Positions 7,837 to 18,700 of a stretch of 64,000 nt of DNA are shown here, piece by piece. The position numbers and the translations under genes are program-made. Under the pieces are notes generated by a model, which saw nothing but the letters and a program-made list of their open reading frames with translations, was not told the DNA's origin and ran no database searches. Every line of letters begins with the position of its first letter. Position 1 is the first letter of the stretch. Source of the DNA: Capilliphycus robustus (lineage in GTDB: Bacteria > Cyanobacteriota > Cyanobacteriia > Cyanobacteriales > Microcoleaceae); NCBI RefSeq assembly GCF_034932365.1, contig NZ_JAYGHR010000075.1, positions 1-64,000 on the forward strand, in the 5' to 3' direction.

Positions 7837-9663
7837 ATGAAGCGAATTTTAGGACTAGCGGCGTTTGGATGTATGATGGTATCACCTGCTTGGGCGGAAC
7901 AACCCCTTTATATTGCTTATCCTCCGGCGGAACACAAAACGACTTCAAACCGGATTTTTTTCATTGGAAGTGCTTCTCCCGATGCAGAAGTAACCGTTAA
8001 TGGAACAGTAATTGAACGTTCTCCGGCGGGTCATTTTGCACCGTCTTTTTCTTTGGAAATGGGAGAGAATATTTTTAAACTTCGACACAAAGATGAAGAA
8101 TTAACGCTGAAAATTAATCGCATTTCTAACTTACCTGAAATTCCTGAAGGTGTGGCTTTTGTAGAAGATTCTCTGGAACCGAAAGTTAATTTATCTAGGC
8201 TTCCGGGGGAATTAATTTGTTTTAGTGCTATTGCACCGCCAAATGGTCGAGTATCGGTTGAGTTTGCAGGTCAAATTATTCCGTTATCGGCTCAATATCA
8301 AGCTTTGGATTTACCGGATAATGTGGCTGTTTTAACGGGGGATAATCAACCGATTCAGTTAGGAATTAGTAAATATCAAGGTTGTGCAGAAATTGGTAAA
8401 AGTTTTCCGGTTCCTCGTCGAAGAAATCAGGTTAATTTAGGTCAAGCGCAATATAAATTGACGTTAAAAGGAGAAACGGTGACACAAAAAGCACCCGGAA
8501 ATATTACGATTATTTCTCCGGCTGAATTTGAAATTGCAGAAGTAACAGTTGATGAAGGGGTGGCGAGAACTGGCCCGAGTACAACTTATTCGCGTTTGAC
8601 GCCTTTACCGAAAGGAACTCGGGCGAGAATTACTGGGCGAGAAGGGGATTATTTACGCTTAGATTATGGCGGTTGGATAAAAGCAGATGAAACCAAAATT
8701 TTTAAAGGGAAAATGCCGCCTCAGTCGTTTATTAGAAGTGCGAGTTCTCGTCAAGTTGGAGAGTGGACTGAGGTTTATTTTCCCCTACAAGTTCCGGTTC
8801 CGGTAACGGTTAAACAGGATAAGCAAAGTTTAACGCTGACTCTCCATAATACTACTGCACAAACGGATACGATTCGGTTTGATGATAGTCCGTTAATTGA
8901 ACGGATGGACTGGGAACCTGTTCTCTCGCCGATGGGAGAAGAAAAACAGGCGGTTCAATATACGTTTCATTTTAAAACGAAGCAGCAATGGGGTTATAAA
9001 TTGAGGTATGAAGGTACAACTTTGGTGTTGTCATTGAAGCATCCCCCGAAAATAGAAGAAGTGTCTCAGTCGAGTTTGTTTGCTGATGTATTGAGTCCTA
9101 AACCGTTAGCGGGGATGTATATTTTGATTGACCCCGGACATGGTAGTGAGAATGATTTGGGGGCGAAGGGGCCAACGGGATATCCTGAAAAGGATGTGAA
9201 TTTAATTGTCTCTTATTTATTGCAAAATGAACTGATTAAACGAGGGGCAAGAGTGTATATGACTCGCCAATCAGAGGAGGATTTATTTCCGCAAGATCGG
9301 GTTAAAATGATTAATAAAGAAGAACCTGATTTGGCGATTTCTGTTCATTATAATGCTTTACCGGATAACGGAGATGCGATGAAAACTCAGGGAATTGGTA
9401 CGTTTTGGTATCATCCTCAAGCTCATAGTTTAGCGGTGTTTTTGCATAATTATTTAGTGGAAACATTGGATCGTCCATCCTATGGTGTGTTTTGGAATAA
9501 TCTGGCTTTGACTCGTCCGGCGGTGACTCCTTCTATTTTATTAGAGTTAGGATTTATGATTAATCCGGTTGAGTTTGAATGGATTGTTAACCCTCAAGAA
9601 CAGAGAAAGTTAGCGGTGGCGTTAGCAGATGGAATTGTAGAATGGATGAAAATAACACAGTAA
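7837..9663 (+). CDS. N-acetylmuramoyl-L-alanine amidase (Amidase_3) with SH3-like domain
   Basis: 608 residues with an N-terminal signal peptide (cleavage likely after PAWA, residue ~20). The middle holds strand-rich domains, including a bacterial SH3-like module around residues 235-290 (VARTGPSTTYSRLTPLPKG). The C-terminal Amidase_3 domain has all zinc ligands and the catalytic glutamate: His435 in DPGHG, Glu451 in YPEKD, His504 in SVHYNA, Glu570 in LLELGF. It should cleave the amide between MurNAc and the stem peptide in the periplasm during cell separation or remodelling. This arrangement is longer than the enterobacterial AmiC type but common in cyanobacteria. Confidence 0.93.
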   Translation: MKRILGLAAFGCMMVSPAWAEQPLYIAYPPAEHKTTSNRIFFIGSASPDAEVTVNGTVIERSPAGHFAPSFSLEMGENIFKLRHKDEELTLKINRISNLPEIPEGVAFVEDSLEPKVNLSRLPGELICFSAIAPPNGRVSVEFAGQIIPLSAQYQALDLPDNVAVLTGDNQPIQLGISKYQGCAEIGKSFPVPRRRNQVNLGQAQYKLTLKGETVTQKAPGNITIISPAEFEIAEVTVDEGVARTGPSTTYSRLTPLPKGTRARITGREGDYLRLDYGGWIKADETKIFKGKMPPQSFIRSASSRQVGEWTEVYFPLQVPVPVTVKQDKQSLTLTLHNTTAQTDTIRFDDSPLIERMDWEPVLSPMGEEKQAVQYTFHFKTKQQWGYKLRYEGTTLVLSLKHPPKIEEVSQSSLFADVLSPKPLAGMYILIDPGHGSENDLGAKGPTGYPEKDVNLIVSYLLQNELIKRGARVYMTRQSEEDLFPQDRVKMINKEEPDLAISVHYNALPDNGDAMKTQGIGTFWYHPQAHSLAVFLHNYLVETLDRPSYGVFWNNLALTRPAVTPSILLELGFMINPVEFEWIVNPQEQRKLAVALADGIVEWMKITQ

Positions 9664-9674
9664 TTTAAAGATGA

Positions 9675-9719
9675 TTTGAAGTTCAAGAGGGGTTTGATCA
9701 CTCCTCATTGATCTTCAAA
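9675..9719 (+). terminator. Hairpin after the amidase gene
   Basis: TTTGAAG at 9675-9681 pairs with CTTCAAA at 9713-9719, with a GAGGGG / CTCCTC pair inside, directly after the amidase stop. It lacks a long T run, so termination is only likely. The remainder of 9664-10140 shows a half-copy of the AAACCGGGTTT repeat near 9731 and AT-rich sequence. A 64-codon frame on the minus strand at 9915-10109 is not convincing. Confidence 0.45.
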
Positions 9720-10140
9720 CAGTTAAAGGCTGAGAAACCGGGTTGCTTGTTGGTGATCTGAGGTGATGTTGAAGTTCTGTTAAGAAAATTGGTTAATAGG
9801 CCTAAAGTTGTCGATAAGGTATGATTTGATACAGATTTTAGGATTTTTTAAAGTATGATGGACTCATCAAATCTTATTTCTCAATGCTTAAGTTTGAAGT
9901 AAGAAAATAGAAATTTACCCTAGTTGTATGGTAGCGATTGCAGCTTGACTAAACATCTTTAATTTTCTATATCCAGAAAAAATAGGGATTCTTTCAGGGA
10001 GCATAATATTTTTCATTGATACATCCGTTTTTAAAAGAGAGCTATCCCTGAATGGCATCCAAGAGTTCAGTCGAGACTGTAACTGATTGTTTGTGAAAGT
10101 AAAGTCCATAAATTTAGTTAAAAATCAAATTAGATTAGCC

Positions 10141-10368
10141 ATGAATAATTGTCCCTGTTGCTCAACTAAAATGCTCCGTCATATTCGTCAAGCACAAATT
10201 TATTGGTACTGCTCACACTGCAAGCAAGAAATGCCGAATTTGACCGATTGGCAACCGATTAATGTAATCTTGAATAACTTCCGCACTTATTCCTGTGAAA
10301 ATCCGATGAATTTTTCGGAGCAATGCCTGAAAATTAATGTCAAGCAAGAGGAAACGGTTCAAAGTTAA
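10141..10368 (+). CDS. Small zinc-ribbon protein
   Basis: 75 residues from an ATG at 10141; the open frame reaches back to 10087, but the extra residues do not look conserved. The N-terminus contains two CxxC knuckles (CPCC and CSHC, about 20 residues apart) separated by a basic strand HIRQAQIYWY. This is a compact zinc ribbon that would bind one metal ion. Conserved aromatic and tryptophan residues follow. Small proteins of this type are frequent in cyanobacteria and have no assigned function. It is followed by a clear hairpin terminator, so it is probably monocistronic. Confidence 0.75.
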   Translation: MNNCPCCSTKMLRHIRQAQIYWYCSHCKQEMPNLTDWQPINVILNNFRTYSCENPMNFSEQCLKINVKQEETVQS

Positions 10369-10388
10369 CTGAGGAGTTCGGTAATTCC

Positions 10389-10420
10389 GCCCAACTCAAC
10401 TTACCAAGTTGGGCAAAATA
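10389..10420 (+). terminator. Hairpin terminator
   Basis: GCCCAACT at 10389-10396 pairs with AGTTGGGC at 10407-10414, 20 bases after the zinc-ribbon stop. The downstream sequence is A-rich (aaaatag) rather than T-rich, so the hairpin might act in either direction. Confidence 0.55.
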
Positions 10421-10467
10421 GATTATTCTTGTAGAAGTGACCTCAAAAGATTATAGACTAAGTATAA

Positions 10468-10719
10468 ATGACGACTAAAAAATCCGCATTTGCAGCAACG
10501 ATGAACCACATCAAGAGTCAGGGCTATAACCCTGAAGCGATGTCGGTTGAACACAGCTATGATCCAGATAGTGCCAATTATTACCTAACTTTAACGCCGA
10601 ATAATGAGCTTGAAAAGCGGATTGACTGTACAATTGATGAATATGGGAATGTGGCTTATTGGGGGGTGCGGATAATTCCGGCTGAAATCATGCCGACTGT
10701 GAAGATGTCATTGAACTAA
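10468..10719 (+). CDS. Hypothetical protein, 83 aa
   Basis: 83 residues starting with an ATG at 10468. The sequence has a short basic N-terminus, then DSANYYLTLTPNNELEKRIDCTIDEYGNVAYWGV, which looks like alternating beta strands of a small domain. There is no signal peptide, metal motif or membrane segment. I do not recognise the family. It lies between the zinc-ribbon gene and the large helical-repeat gene, all on the plus strand, with a terminator on its 5' side. Even codon usage and composition like its neighbours support it being real. Confidence 0.6.
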   Translation: MTTKKSAFAATMNHIKSQGYNPEAMSVEHSYDPDSANYYLTLTPNNELEKRIDCTIDEYGNVAYWGVRIIPAEIMPTVKMSLN

Positions 10720-10811
10720 CGACTGTCAAACAGGAGAACTGTAGCTATAAATTGACCTCAAAACTCTAGGAAATCTCCTGAGAAACCTGAACTAAGTTGT
10801 CTGGCAAAACC

Positions 10812-12686
10812 ATGAACCCGCCTTCTGATCGCGATCGCTACCAAACCTTTGTTGAACAAATCATAACTAGCATTCTCAAAGGACAGATTGCTTCTAAAGC
10901 GTTAATTTACCAGCGCTTGGTTGAGGAACTTCAGCCTGGAACTGGAGAAATTTTTGAGCGATGCTTGATGGAGAAAATCAGCAGTTTAGAGTCTCTGGTG
11001 CAAACAGAATCTGATGAACTCAAACAGGCAAAAGCAACTCGACAACTACGCGCCATCAAAATGTTGCAGCAAGCTTGGGAAGAATGGCAGAAAAACCACC
11101 AGGCTGAAAGTTCTTGTGCGGTTGCGGTTCGACAAATTCTAGAAGCAGAGGCGACTCAACGGCTTTCGGTTCTCCTGCAAGTTCTTGATCCCAATCAATC
11201 CTACGTTTTCAAGCATCCACAAATTCGACAACTGGCTCAATCTCTTCAGCAGGAAGCAGAGGGTTTAACCAATCCGTCTGAAGCCTTTGAACTCCGTCAA
11301 TATGCCTTGGGGTTAATGGAGGGTTTGGCTTCGGTGAGCGAGTTAGAACCTCATCTGATTAGTTGGGTTTATGATCTCCCCAACCGCGCCCTGGGTTTTG
11401 GTGGGGGGGCGATGAATCATGGGCCTTGGCAATCTTGGGCGAAACAGGTGAGCAGCCCTTTGGCCAAAGAGCTATTTACAAAACAAGCCCAGAATCAATC
11501 CGCAGCTTTAGTCGCAACTGAACAAACTATCGACTGGAAAGCTTGGGTGGGTTTGATGGTCTTGATGCGTGACCTACAAACGGGATTGGTCGCCTGGTTC
11601 GACAAACAGCCCTACAGCGCTCAGTTTGGGCAGAATTTGTCGGGTGTGACTTTTTTGGTGTTTGCGATGATTTGGTCTGAACTCAGCAGTGGTTTGAAGT
11701 TAGCATCCCAACAGCCAGAGCGGGAAGTTTTATCTCAGGCTTGTTTTCAGATTTCTTTACAAATCCTGCGGACTTTTGCTCAACGGGATAATTTTCCCCT
11801 CTATGGCGGTGTATTTGCCTCGTTTTCGGGTCAAGGCTTTCGAGAAACGATTAACTACCTCAACCAACCTTTGAATTTTGCTGAGAATATTCAGGAAAAG
11901 GCTCGTATTCTCACGGTTCTGGGCTATTCTCAACAGTGGATAGGCCATCACGAACAAGCCTGGACGTTGCATCAGGAAGCCTTAGAATTGGCGCGTCAGA
12001 CTGAAGATCGAGCTTGTGAAGTGGCGAATTTTAATCACCTCAGTCGCTTAAGTTGGCGACAAAAAGACTATTCTCAAGCGATTACTTTTGCTCAACGGGC
12101 TTTGATTTTAGCGCGACAAATTGGCGATCGCAAGGGAGAAGCTCATTGTTTAGTCAGTTTAGGTTTTTGTGAAGTGTTGATGGCTCGACAACAACGAACT
12201 GTAACGTTTGAACAGCTTGAGTCATCCATTTCTTATCTCGAACAGGGTTTAAAACTGTCTGAGAAATTTAATGATTTGCTCAATCAAGCTTTAAGTTCTC
12301 TGGGTTTAGGAATTGCTTATGTTGTTCTGGAAAAACCGACTCAAGCTGTCCCTATTTTAGAAGATGGATTATTAAGGGTTCAGCAGGTGGGTGAACGAGA
12401 CTTACAAGCCTTGGGTTATGCTTGTTTGGGTGAAGCTTATTATCAACTGCATCGAGAAGATTTAGCGGTGTATCATGCTTGTTTGGGAATGTATTTGCTC
12501 GAACAGCGAGGGGATATCAAATGGCAACAAGCCGGGGCATTAGTAATGATTTTACAGGGAAAATTAGGAGCTGAAAACTTCCAGAATATTCTCTCCCAAA
12601 ATCGCTCTAAATTTATTGCTCTAATTGGAATTGATGGCTTTGATTATTTACCGAGTTTAATCGAACGTTATCGACAACAAAGCTAA
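10812..12686 (+). CDS. Large TPR/helical-repeat protein
   Basis: About 624 residues from an ATG at 10812; a TTG at 10797 is the alternative. The N-terminal ~300 residues are helical without a recognised domain. From about residue 355 to the end there are several TPR-like helix pairs, for example GHHEQAWTLHQEALELARQTEDR, DYSQAITFAQRALILARQIGDR and LEQGLKLSEKF, each spaced about 40 residues apart with TPR-typical A, G and Y positions. Such arrays mediate protein-protein contacts. It ends 16 bp from the convergent stop of the CHAT-containing giant gene. TPR and CHAT domains often occur together, so a functional link is conceivable but unproven. No signal peptide is evident. Confidence 0.8.
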   Translation: MNPPSDRDRYQTFVEQIITSILKGQIASKALIYQRLVEELQPGTGEIFERCLMEKISSLESLVQTESDELKQAKATRQLRAIKMLQQAWEEWQKNHQAESSCAVAVRQILEAEATQRLSVLLQVLDPNQSYVFKHPQIRQLAQSLQQEAEGLTNPSEAFELRQYALGLMEGLASVSELEPHLISWVYDLPNRALGFGGGAMNHGPWQSWAKQVSSPLAKELFTKQAQNQSAALVATEQTIDWKAWVGLMVLMRDLQTGLVAWFDKQPYSAQFGQNLSGVTFLVFAMIWSELSSGLKLASQQPEREVLSQACFQISLQILRTFAQRDNFPLYGGVFASFSGQGFRETINYLNQPLNFAENIQEKARILTVLGYSQQWIGHHEQAWTLHQEALELARQTEDRACEVANFNHLSRLSWRQKDYSQAITFAQRALILARQIGDRKGEAHCLVSLGFCEVLMARQQRTVTFEQLESSISYLEQGLKLSEKFNDLLNQALSSLGLGIAYVVLEKPTQAVPILEDGLLRVQQVGERDLQALGYACLGEAYYQLHREDLAVYHACLGMYLLEQRGDIKWQQAGALVMILQGKLGAENFQNILSQNRSKFIALIGIDGFDYLPSLIERYRQQS

Positions 12687-12701
12687 AACAGTTCTGCCTC
12701 A

Positions 12702-15700
12702 TTACCAGGGACTACCAATCATTGTAAATGCAGCCCAGTAGAAGGGATCTGAAAGATTATTAGAGATAGAATTTGCTAATTCCGGCGGTAAAGTTAGTTC
12801 TCTATCGGGTAAAATGAGGCGTGAGCCTTCAAACCGAACCTCTCCTTTTAAGAAAGCAATTTGGGTTTGTCTCAAGGCTTCTGCTTTAATCGGGGCTTGG
12901 GTTAATTGTTGATAAAAATCGGCCATTAATGCAAAGGTCGCATCATCATCAACTTTCCACAAACTAGCGACGACTGACTCGACTCCAGCTTGGGCGGCAA
13001 ACCCGGCAAATCCTAACTCAGCTTCACGATTTCCGATAGCAGTTTCACAAGCACTTAAGACTAATAATTTCACAGGCGGTTGATTCCATCCTAATTCTCG
13101 CACTTGGTCTAGTCTTAATTTATCATCCCAAAATTGAATATAAGAATTACTCGGTTCTCCCTCTTTAAACTCAGCATGAGTTGCCAGATGAATAATACCA
13201 AAGGGCGTAGCGGCTCGTTGTTGTTTTAAATTTTCAATCGTGAAGTTTTCATTTAAAAATGATTCTCCATTCCATAAATTATCCGTAATAGAATTTACTT
13301 CTGCTGACACCGCAGGTAAGTCGCCTAAACTCGGGTCAGCCGGAAATTCAGTGGTTCCCATTGCCAAAACACTGGCGGGTTTAACATTACTATAACGAGT
13401 TTCGGTTAAGGTTAAACTGGGCGCTAGCCCAATGCTATATTTTTCGACTAAAAATTGTTCGCCATCATGTAAAGCCGCTAAAGGTAAAGAACGCAATCCT
13501 TCATCCATAATAAAGACTAAGTTGTTAATTTCTTGTGCTTCTAATTCAGTTGCTAAGGGTTCAATGAACCACTGATAAAGTTGTTGAGCAAAGGGTAAAA
13601 AACTGCCTCGGCGAGTGGCTGGAAAAATTTCTCGTAAGAAAGAGGTACGCTGTTGTAAAACTTGATTACGAGTTACCCCAGAAATTCGTTTACGAATCGG
13701 TTGACCTTCTGCGGTTATCATCACTAATTCCAGTTGGTCATCTCCTCTAGACTGAGAGGATTTTTCGGATGGAGAATCAACAACATCAAGCTGCTTTTCT
13801 TGAGTTTCTAGGTCATATTCAACGGGGACAAAGTTAACATAAATGACAGCAGGTTTAATCCCTGTAATTCCGGCAATTTGACTCAAAGCATCACAGGTTT
13901 CGACTAAACCTTTTGGAGATTTACTCGCGGACATTCCCCAATATTCTTCAAAATCTTGAGTGTATCCTTGTTCAACCGCTAAAATTCCAGCATCAACTAA
14001 ACTACAAGGAAGATTAGCAGAAATTTCAAGGGGATTAACGGGGTCTTGACGGGGGAGAATATCACCCGGAAATTCGGGTTGAGTGGGTGTTGGGGTTGGT
14101 GTTGGTGTTGGGGTTGGTGTTGGGGTTGGGGTTGGTGTTGGGGTTGGGGTTGGTGTGGGTGTAATATCATCAGTTTGAAGGACAATATTTCCGACTGTAA
14201 AAGATTCGGGGAATGAGTTCTGAGAATTAATCGTAAATTCACCTGTTGTAATCGCGCCGGCTGTACCATTATCATTCTCAGTGAGGTTCCTATTTCCCAC
14301 TTCAAAGCTAGCAATCGGTTCATTAGCTAACCCGCCTTGATGACGAATTGTAATTGAACCGCCACCTTGTCCGCCTGCGGTAGAAATGCTGGCATTAATG
14401 TTATTTTGATCGATAAAAGATTGAGTGACTCGCACAAATCCGCCTGTAGATTCAAGAAATACATCTCCCCCCTGACCATTCAGCCCACCTTGAGCGTTAA
14501 TAAACTCAACTTCAACATCGCCTTCTGGGTCAAGAATGACGTTTCCACCATCACCAATTGTACCACTACTGTTAATTTGTCCTGTAACAATTGAAATGGG
14601 AGCGATAACAGTAATGTCACCGCCTGTTAAGCCGGAACTGTTTAAATTTGCTGTTGAAACTGTTCCGGTTGTTGCTGTTAAATTAATATTACCGCCTTGA
14701 CCTTCAGGATTACTAGAATTGAGGTCTATTTCACTGGTAATGTCGGTTCCTGTGAGGGTAATATTGCCTCCAGTTGTGCGAATTTCTCCATTCCCCGAGA
14801 GTTGGATAAAAGACGGACTATTGAGAGTAAAGTTACCGCCATTTGTGGTAATATTTGGGTTAATTAGAGAGAAGTTTTGAATCAATGAAAGGGTAATATT
14901 ACCGTTATTTGTCGTTAAATTAACTGAATTACCTACTAAGTCATTAGTATTAATGAAACCGTTACTTGTCCTTAGGCTAATATTTCCGTTGGGATTGATA
15001 ATATTACGAACATTAATATTTTGATTAGCATTTAAACTAATCGCTGCGTTATCGGTTCCAGTAATTGTAAAGCCTCTTGTTTCAATCGAACCAGTACCCG
15101 ACTGCAAGGTAACGGGGTCACGAAATGATACATTTCCAACTGCGGTAATATTTCCGGTATTAACTCCTCCTATTGTAATCAAATTAAAGCCATTTTGCAA
15201 TAAGTTTAACTCGGTATTTGTTAAGTTTAAACTATTAGGGTTGTTATTGCTAGTTCCTCCAATTTCAACGGGAAAAGCTGATGTAAAAGGCTGTAAGGTT
15301 AAATTTATATTATTACCAGAGACGGTATTATTAAAGTTGATTTCGTTACCTGTTAGGGTAATATTGTTTAAAATACTAACTGCGTTTCCATAATTCTGAC
15401 CATTCTCTCCGGTTGTGGTAATATCGGCGTTAAGTTGAGTTGTTCCGCCTGCATTTGTGGTTAAGCTATTAGCATTAACGGTGCGATTAAATCGAGTAAT
15501 TCCATTGCTATTGGTTGTAATTTCTCCTAACTCATTTCCGTTACTTCCGACAGTATCTAAAGTAATATTTCCGTTAGGTGCATTCAGGGTTAAATTATTA
15601 CCTGTTCCTGAAATCGGACTATTATTAAAGTCAATATCGCCATTGTTGCTATTCATTACAACATCAGCATTGAGTTGAGTTCCGCCTGTGGCTTGAGTAA

Positions 15701-18700
15701 AGTTAATATTGTTATTTGTCGTGAGATTTCCGTTAAGGGTAGTTATTCCGGTTGTTTCTACTTGTAGAGAATTTAAAGCTTGATTTTCTCCCAATGTACT
15801 CAATATTATATTACCACTGCCTGCGGTTAGTTGTAAATTAAAATTCCCATCAACCGTTCCATTGGCAAAATCAATGATTCCATTCCCTAAACGAGTGTCA
15901 ATATTAACGTCATTTGTTAAAATAATATTAGTCGCATTTTCAAAAGTAATTCCGTTAGTCCCATCAATTCTAATATTACCGCCTAAATTGGTTTGACCAC
16001 TGGTATTAATGGATAAAGAATTTAAAGGAATATTAGTTCCGACTGTACCCAACGTTATATCACCGCCTCCTGCATTAAGAATCAGTTGATTTCCGGTTGT
16101 TGTTGCTTCAATAGGAACATTTGAAAAGTTAATGTTTCCATTCCCGCTACGGGTTTGTAGAGTGACTGAATTGCCTGCAATATTAACTGTTGATGCACCG
16201 GAAAAGTCTAAACCGCTATTGGTAAAAATATTACCAAATAAATTAACAATACTTGCATTGCTAATCGTTAATTCCCCTAATTCATTCCCCGCTTGACCGA
16301 CATTATTCAGCGAAATTTCTCCGGGTGTATTCAGAGTAAGGCTATTTCCTGTTCCCGTTATAGGACTATTTTCAAATGAAATATTTCCGTTAATGCTGGT
16401 CATGTTAACATCAGTATTAAGTTGGGTTCCGCCTGTGGCTTGGGTGAAGTCAATATTATTATTAATTCTCAAATTTCCATTGAGAGTGGTTAAGCCAGAA
16501 GTATTAACCGTCAATAAATTAGGCGGAATATTATTCCCAAATGTTCCTAAATCAACTTGACCACTTCCCGCATTAATAATTAACCCACCACTTCCTTCGA
16601 CGGAAGCATCTAAAAGGTTAATATTTCCATTATCGCTATCCGTTTCAAGAGTTACTGTATCACTATTTAGGTTAATGGTTGTAACGCTTGGGAAGTTAAT
16701 TCCGCCATCGGTATAAATATTACCAGATAGATTGACAATATTTGCATTTCTGATAGTCACTCCGCCAATTTCATTATTATCCTCACCCACATCATCTAGA
16801 GAAATTTCTCCCGGTGTATCGAGAGTTAGGCTATTTCCTGTTCCCGTTATCGAACTGTTTTCAAATGAAATATTTCCGTTAATGCTGGTAATCACAATAT
16901 TACTATTAAGTTGAGTTCCGCCTGTCGCTTGTGTGAAGTCAATCGTATTATTTGTGGTGAGATTTCCGTTGAGGTTAGTTATTCCAGTTGTATTAACGAT
17001 TAAGTTATTAAGCGGGGTAATATTTCCAATTGTGCCTAAATTAATTTCAGCATTTCCGGCTAAAAGTTCTAAGTTAAAATTCCCATCAACCGTTCCACCA
17101 TTCAGGTTAATCGTTCCATTTCCTGAAGTTGTATTAATCGTAATATTATCAGTGAGTTGAACCGTTGAAGCGTTTTCAAAGTTCACCCCACCTGAACTAT
17201 TTGTAGTAATATTTCCGCCTAAACTGGTTTGACCTTGACTATTAACGGTTAAAGACAATAAAGGTTCGTTCTCTCCGACGGTTCCGAGGGTAATATTTCC
17301 GTTACCGGAGTTGAGTTGTAAGTTAAAATTCCCATCAATTGTTGACCCAAAGTTAATATTTCCATTCCCGCTACTACTATTTAGACTGACATTACCCAAC
17401 AAGTTCACCAAATCGTTATAAGTTTGATTATTGGTTGTTGTAATATTACCGTTGAGTTGCGTTGAACCGCCGACATCTGTAGTTAGACTATTTGCATTAA
17501 CGATTCCGCTAAATTCAGTAATTCCGCTACTATTAGCAATAATATTTCCAACGGGTTGAGTTTCTCCAATTGTCCCCGAAAAACTAATATTTCCGGTTCC
17601 AGTTGTTAGGGTAATATCAGAATTTCCGTTAACGTTTCCATTAATGCTAATATCGCCGCCACCTGTGGTATTTGTATCTAGAGTTGTGTTTCCACTGAGG
17701 TTAATTTCGTTACCTTGAAGGGTAATATTTTGATTATTGGTGGTAATCACTTCACTGAGGTTAATCGTATTCGCATTGAGGGTAATAGAAGCATCATCAA
17801 CTCCCGTTAATATCCCGCCAATATCAATAAAACCGTTGGGAGATTGTAGGGTTATCGGGTCATTAAAAGTGACACTATCTACAACTGTAATTGTACCCGA
17901 TGAGTTGCTTCGTCCGATGGTAATTGAACTAAAGCCGTTTTCCAGTAAACTCAATTCAGTTGAGGTTAAATCAAGGGTGTTAGAGTCTTCGCTCTCGGTT
18001 CCAGAGATGATAAGATTTTGATTAACTGTAAATGGTTGTAAGAGTAAATTTCCACTTCCTGAAATCGGGCGATTATTTCCACTAATATCAAAATCAATCT
18101 CATCTGCGGTGAGGGTTAAGTCATTATTTCCCGCAACAATACCCACATTATTAAAGGTAATAGTTCCGGTTCCAGCGTTAATACTTTGACTATTATTTAA
18201 CGTTAAATTTGCACCATCAAGACTTAAGATTTCCTGTTCTTGTTGTCTATCAAAAATTTCACTCCTGAAAGTAATATTTCCGCCTATTCCCTCATCAACA
18301 GAGGAGTTAATATCTCCGACTGTGATGGTACTCACTCCTATATTTGTCCCTGCGTTCAGGTCAACTGTTCCGCCAATTCCACTCACAGAAGTTGTGTTAA
18401 TTGCATCGGTTTGTAAGGTAGCGGTTCCACTTCCTGACTGAACATCTAAGCGAATATTTCCGCCATTTTCACTGTTAGAAGAAGTATTAATCGTTCCGGT
18501 TTGAATTGAAGTAGATTCGGTGGTAAAGCTATTCCCCGCGACAATATCAACATCACCGCCATTTGTGATAATATTCCCAGTGATAATTTCTCCAATTGAA
18601 TTTAGGTTAATATTTTCGCCTTCAGTTGAGAGTTGACCCACATTAATTTGACTATCTGCATTCAACGTAATTGAAGCGTTATCGGTTCCAATAATTCCAG

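Noticed and set aside
9915..10109. 64-codon minus-strand frame upstream of the zinc-ribbon gene
   Set aside because: No clear ribosome site or recognisable domain; it would share the divergent upstream region, but support is too weak to list as a gene.
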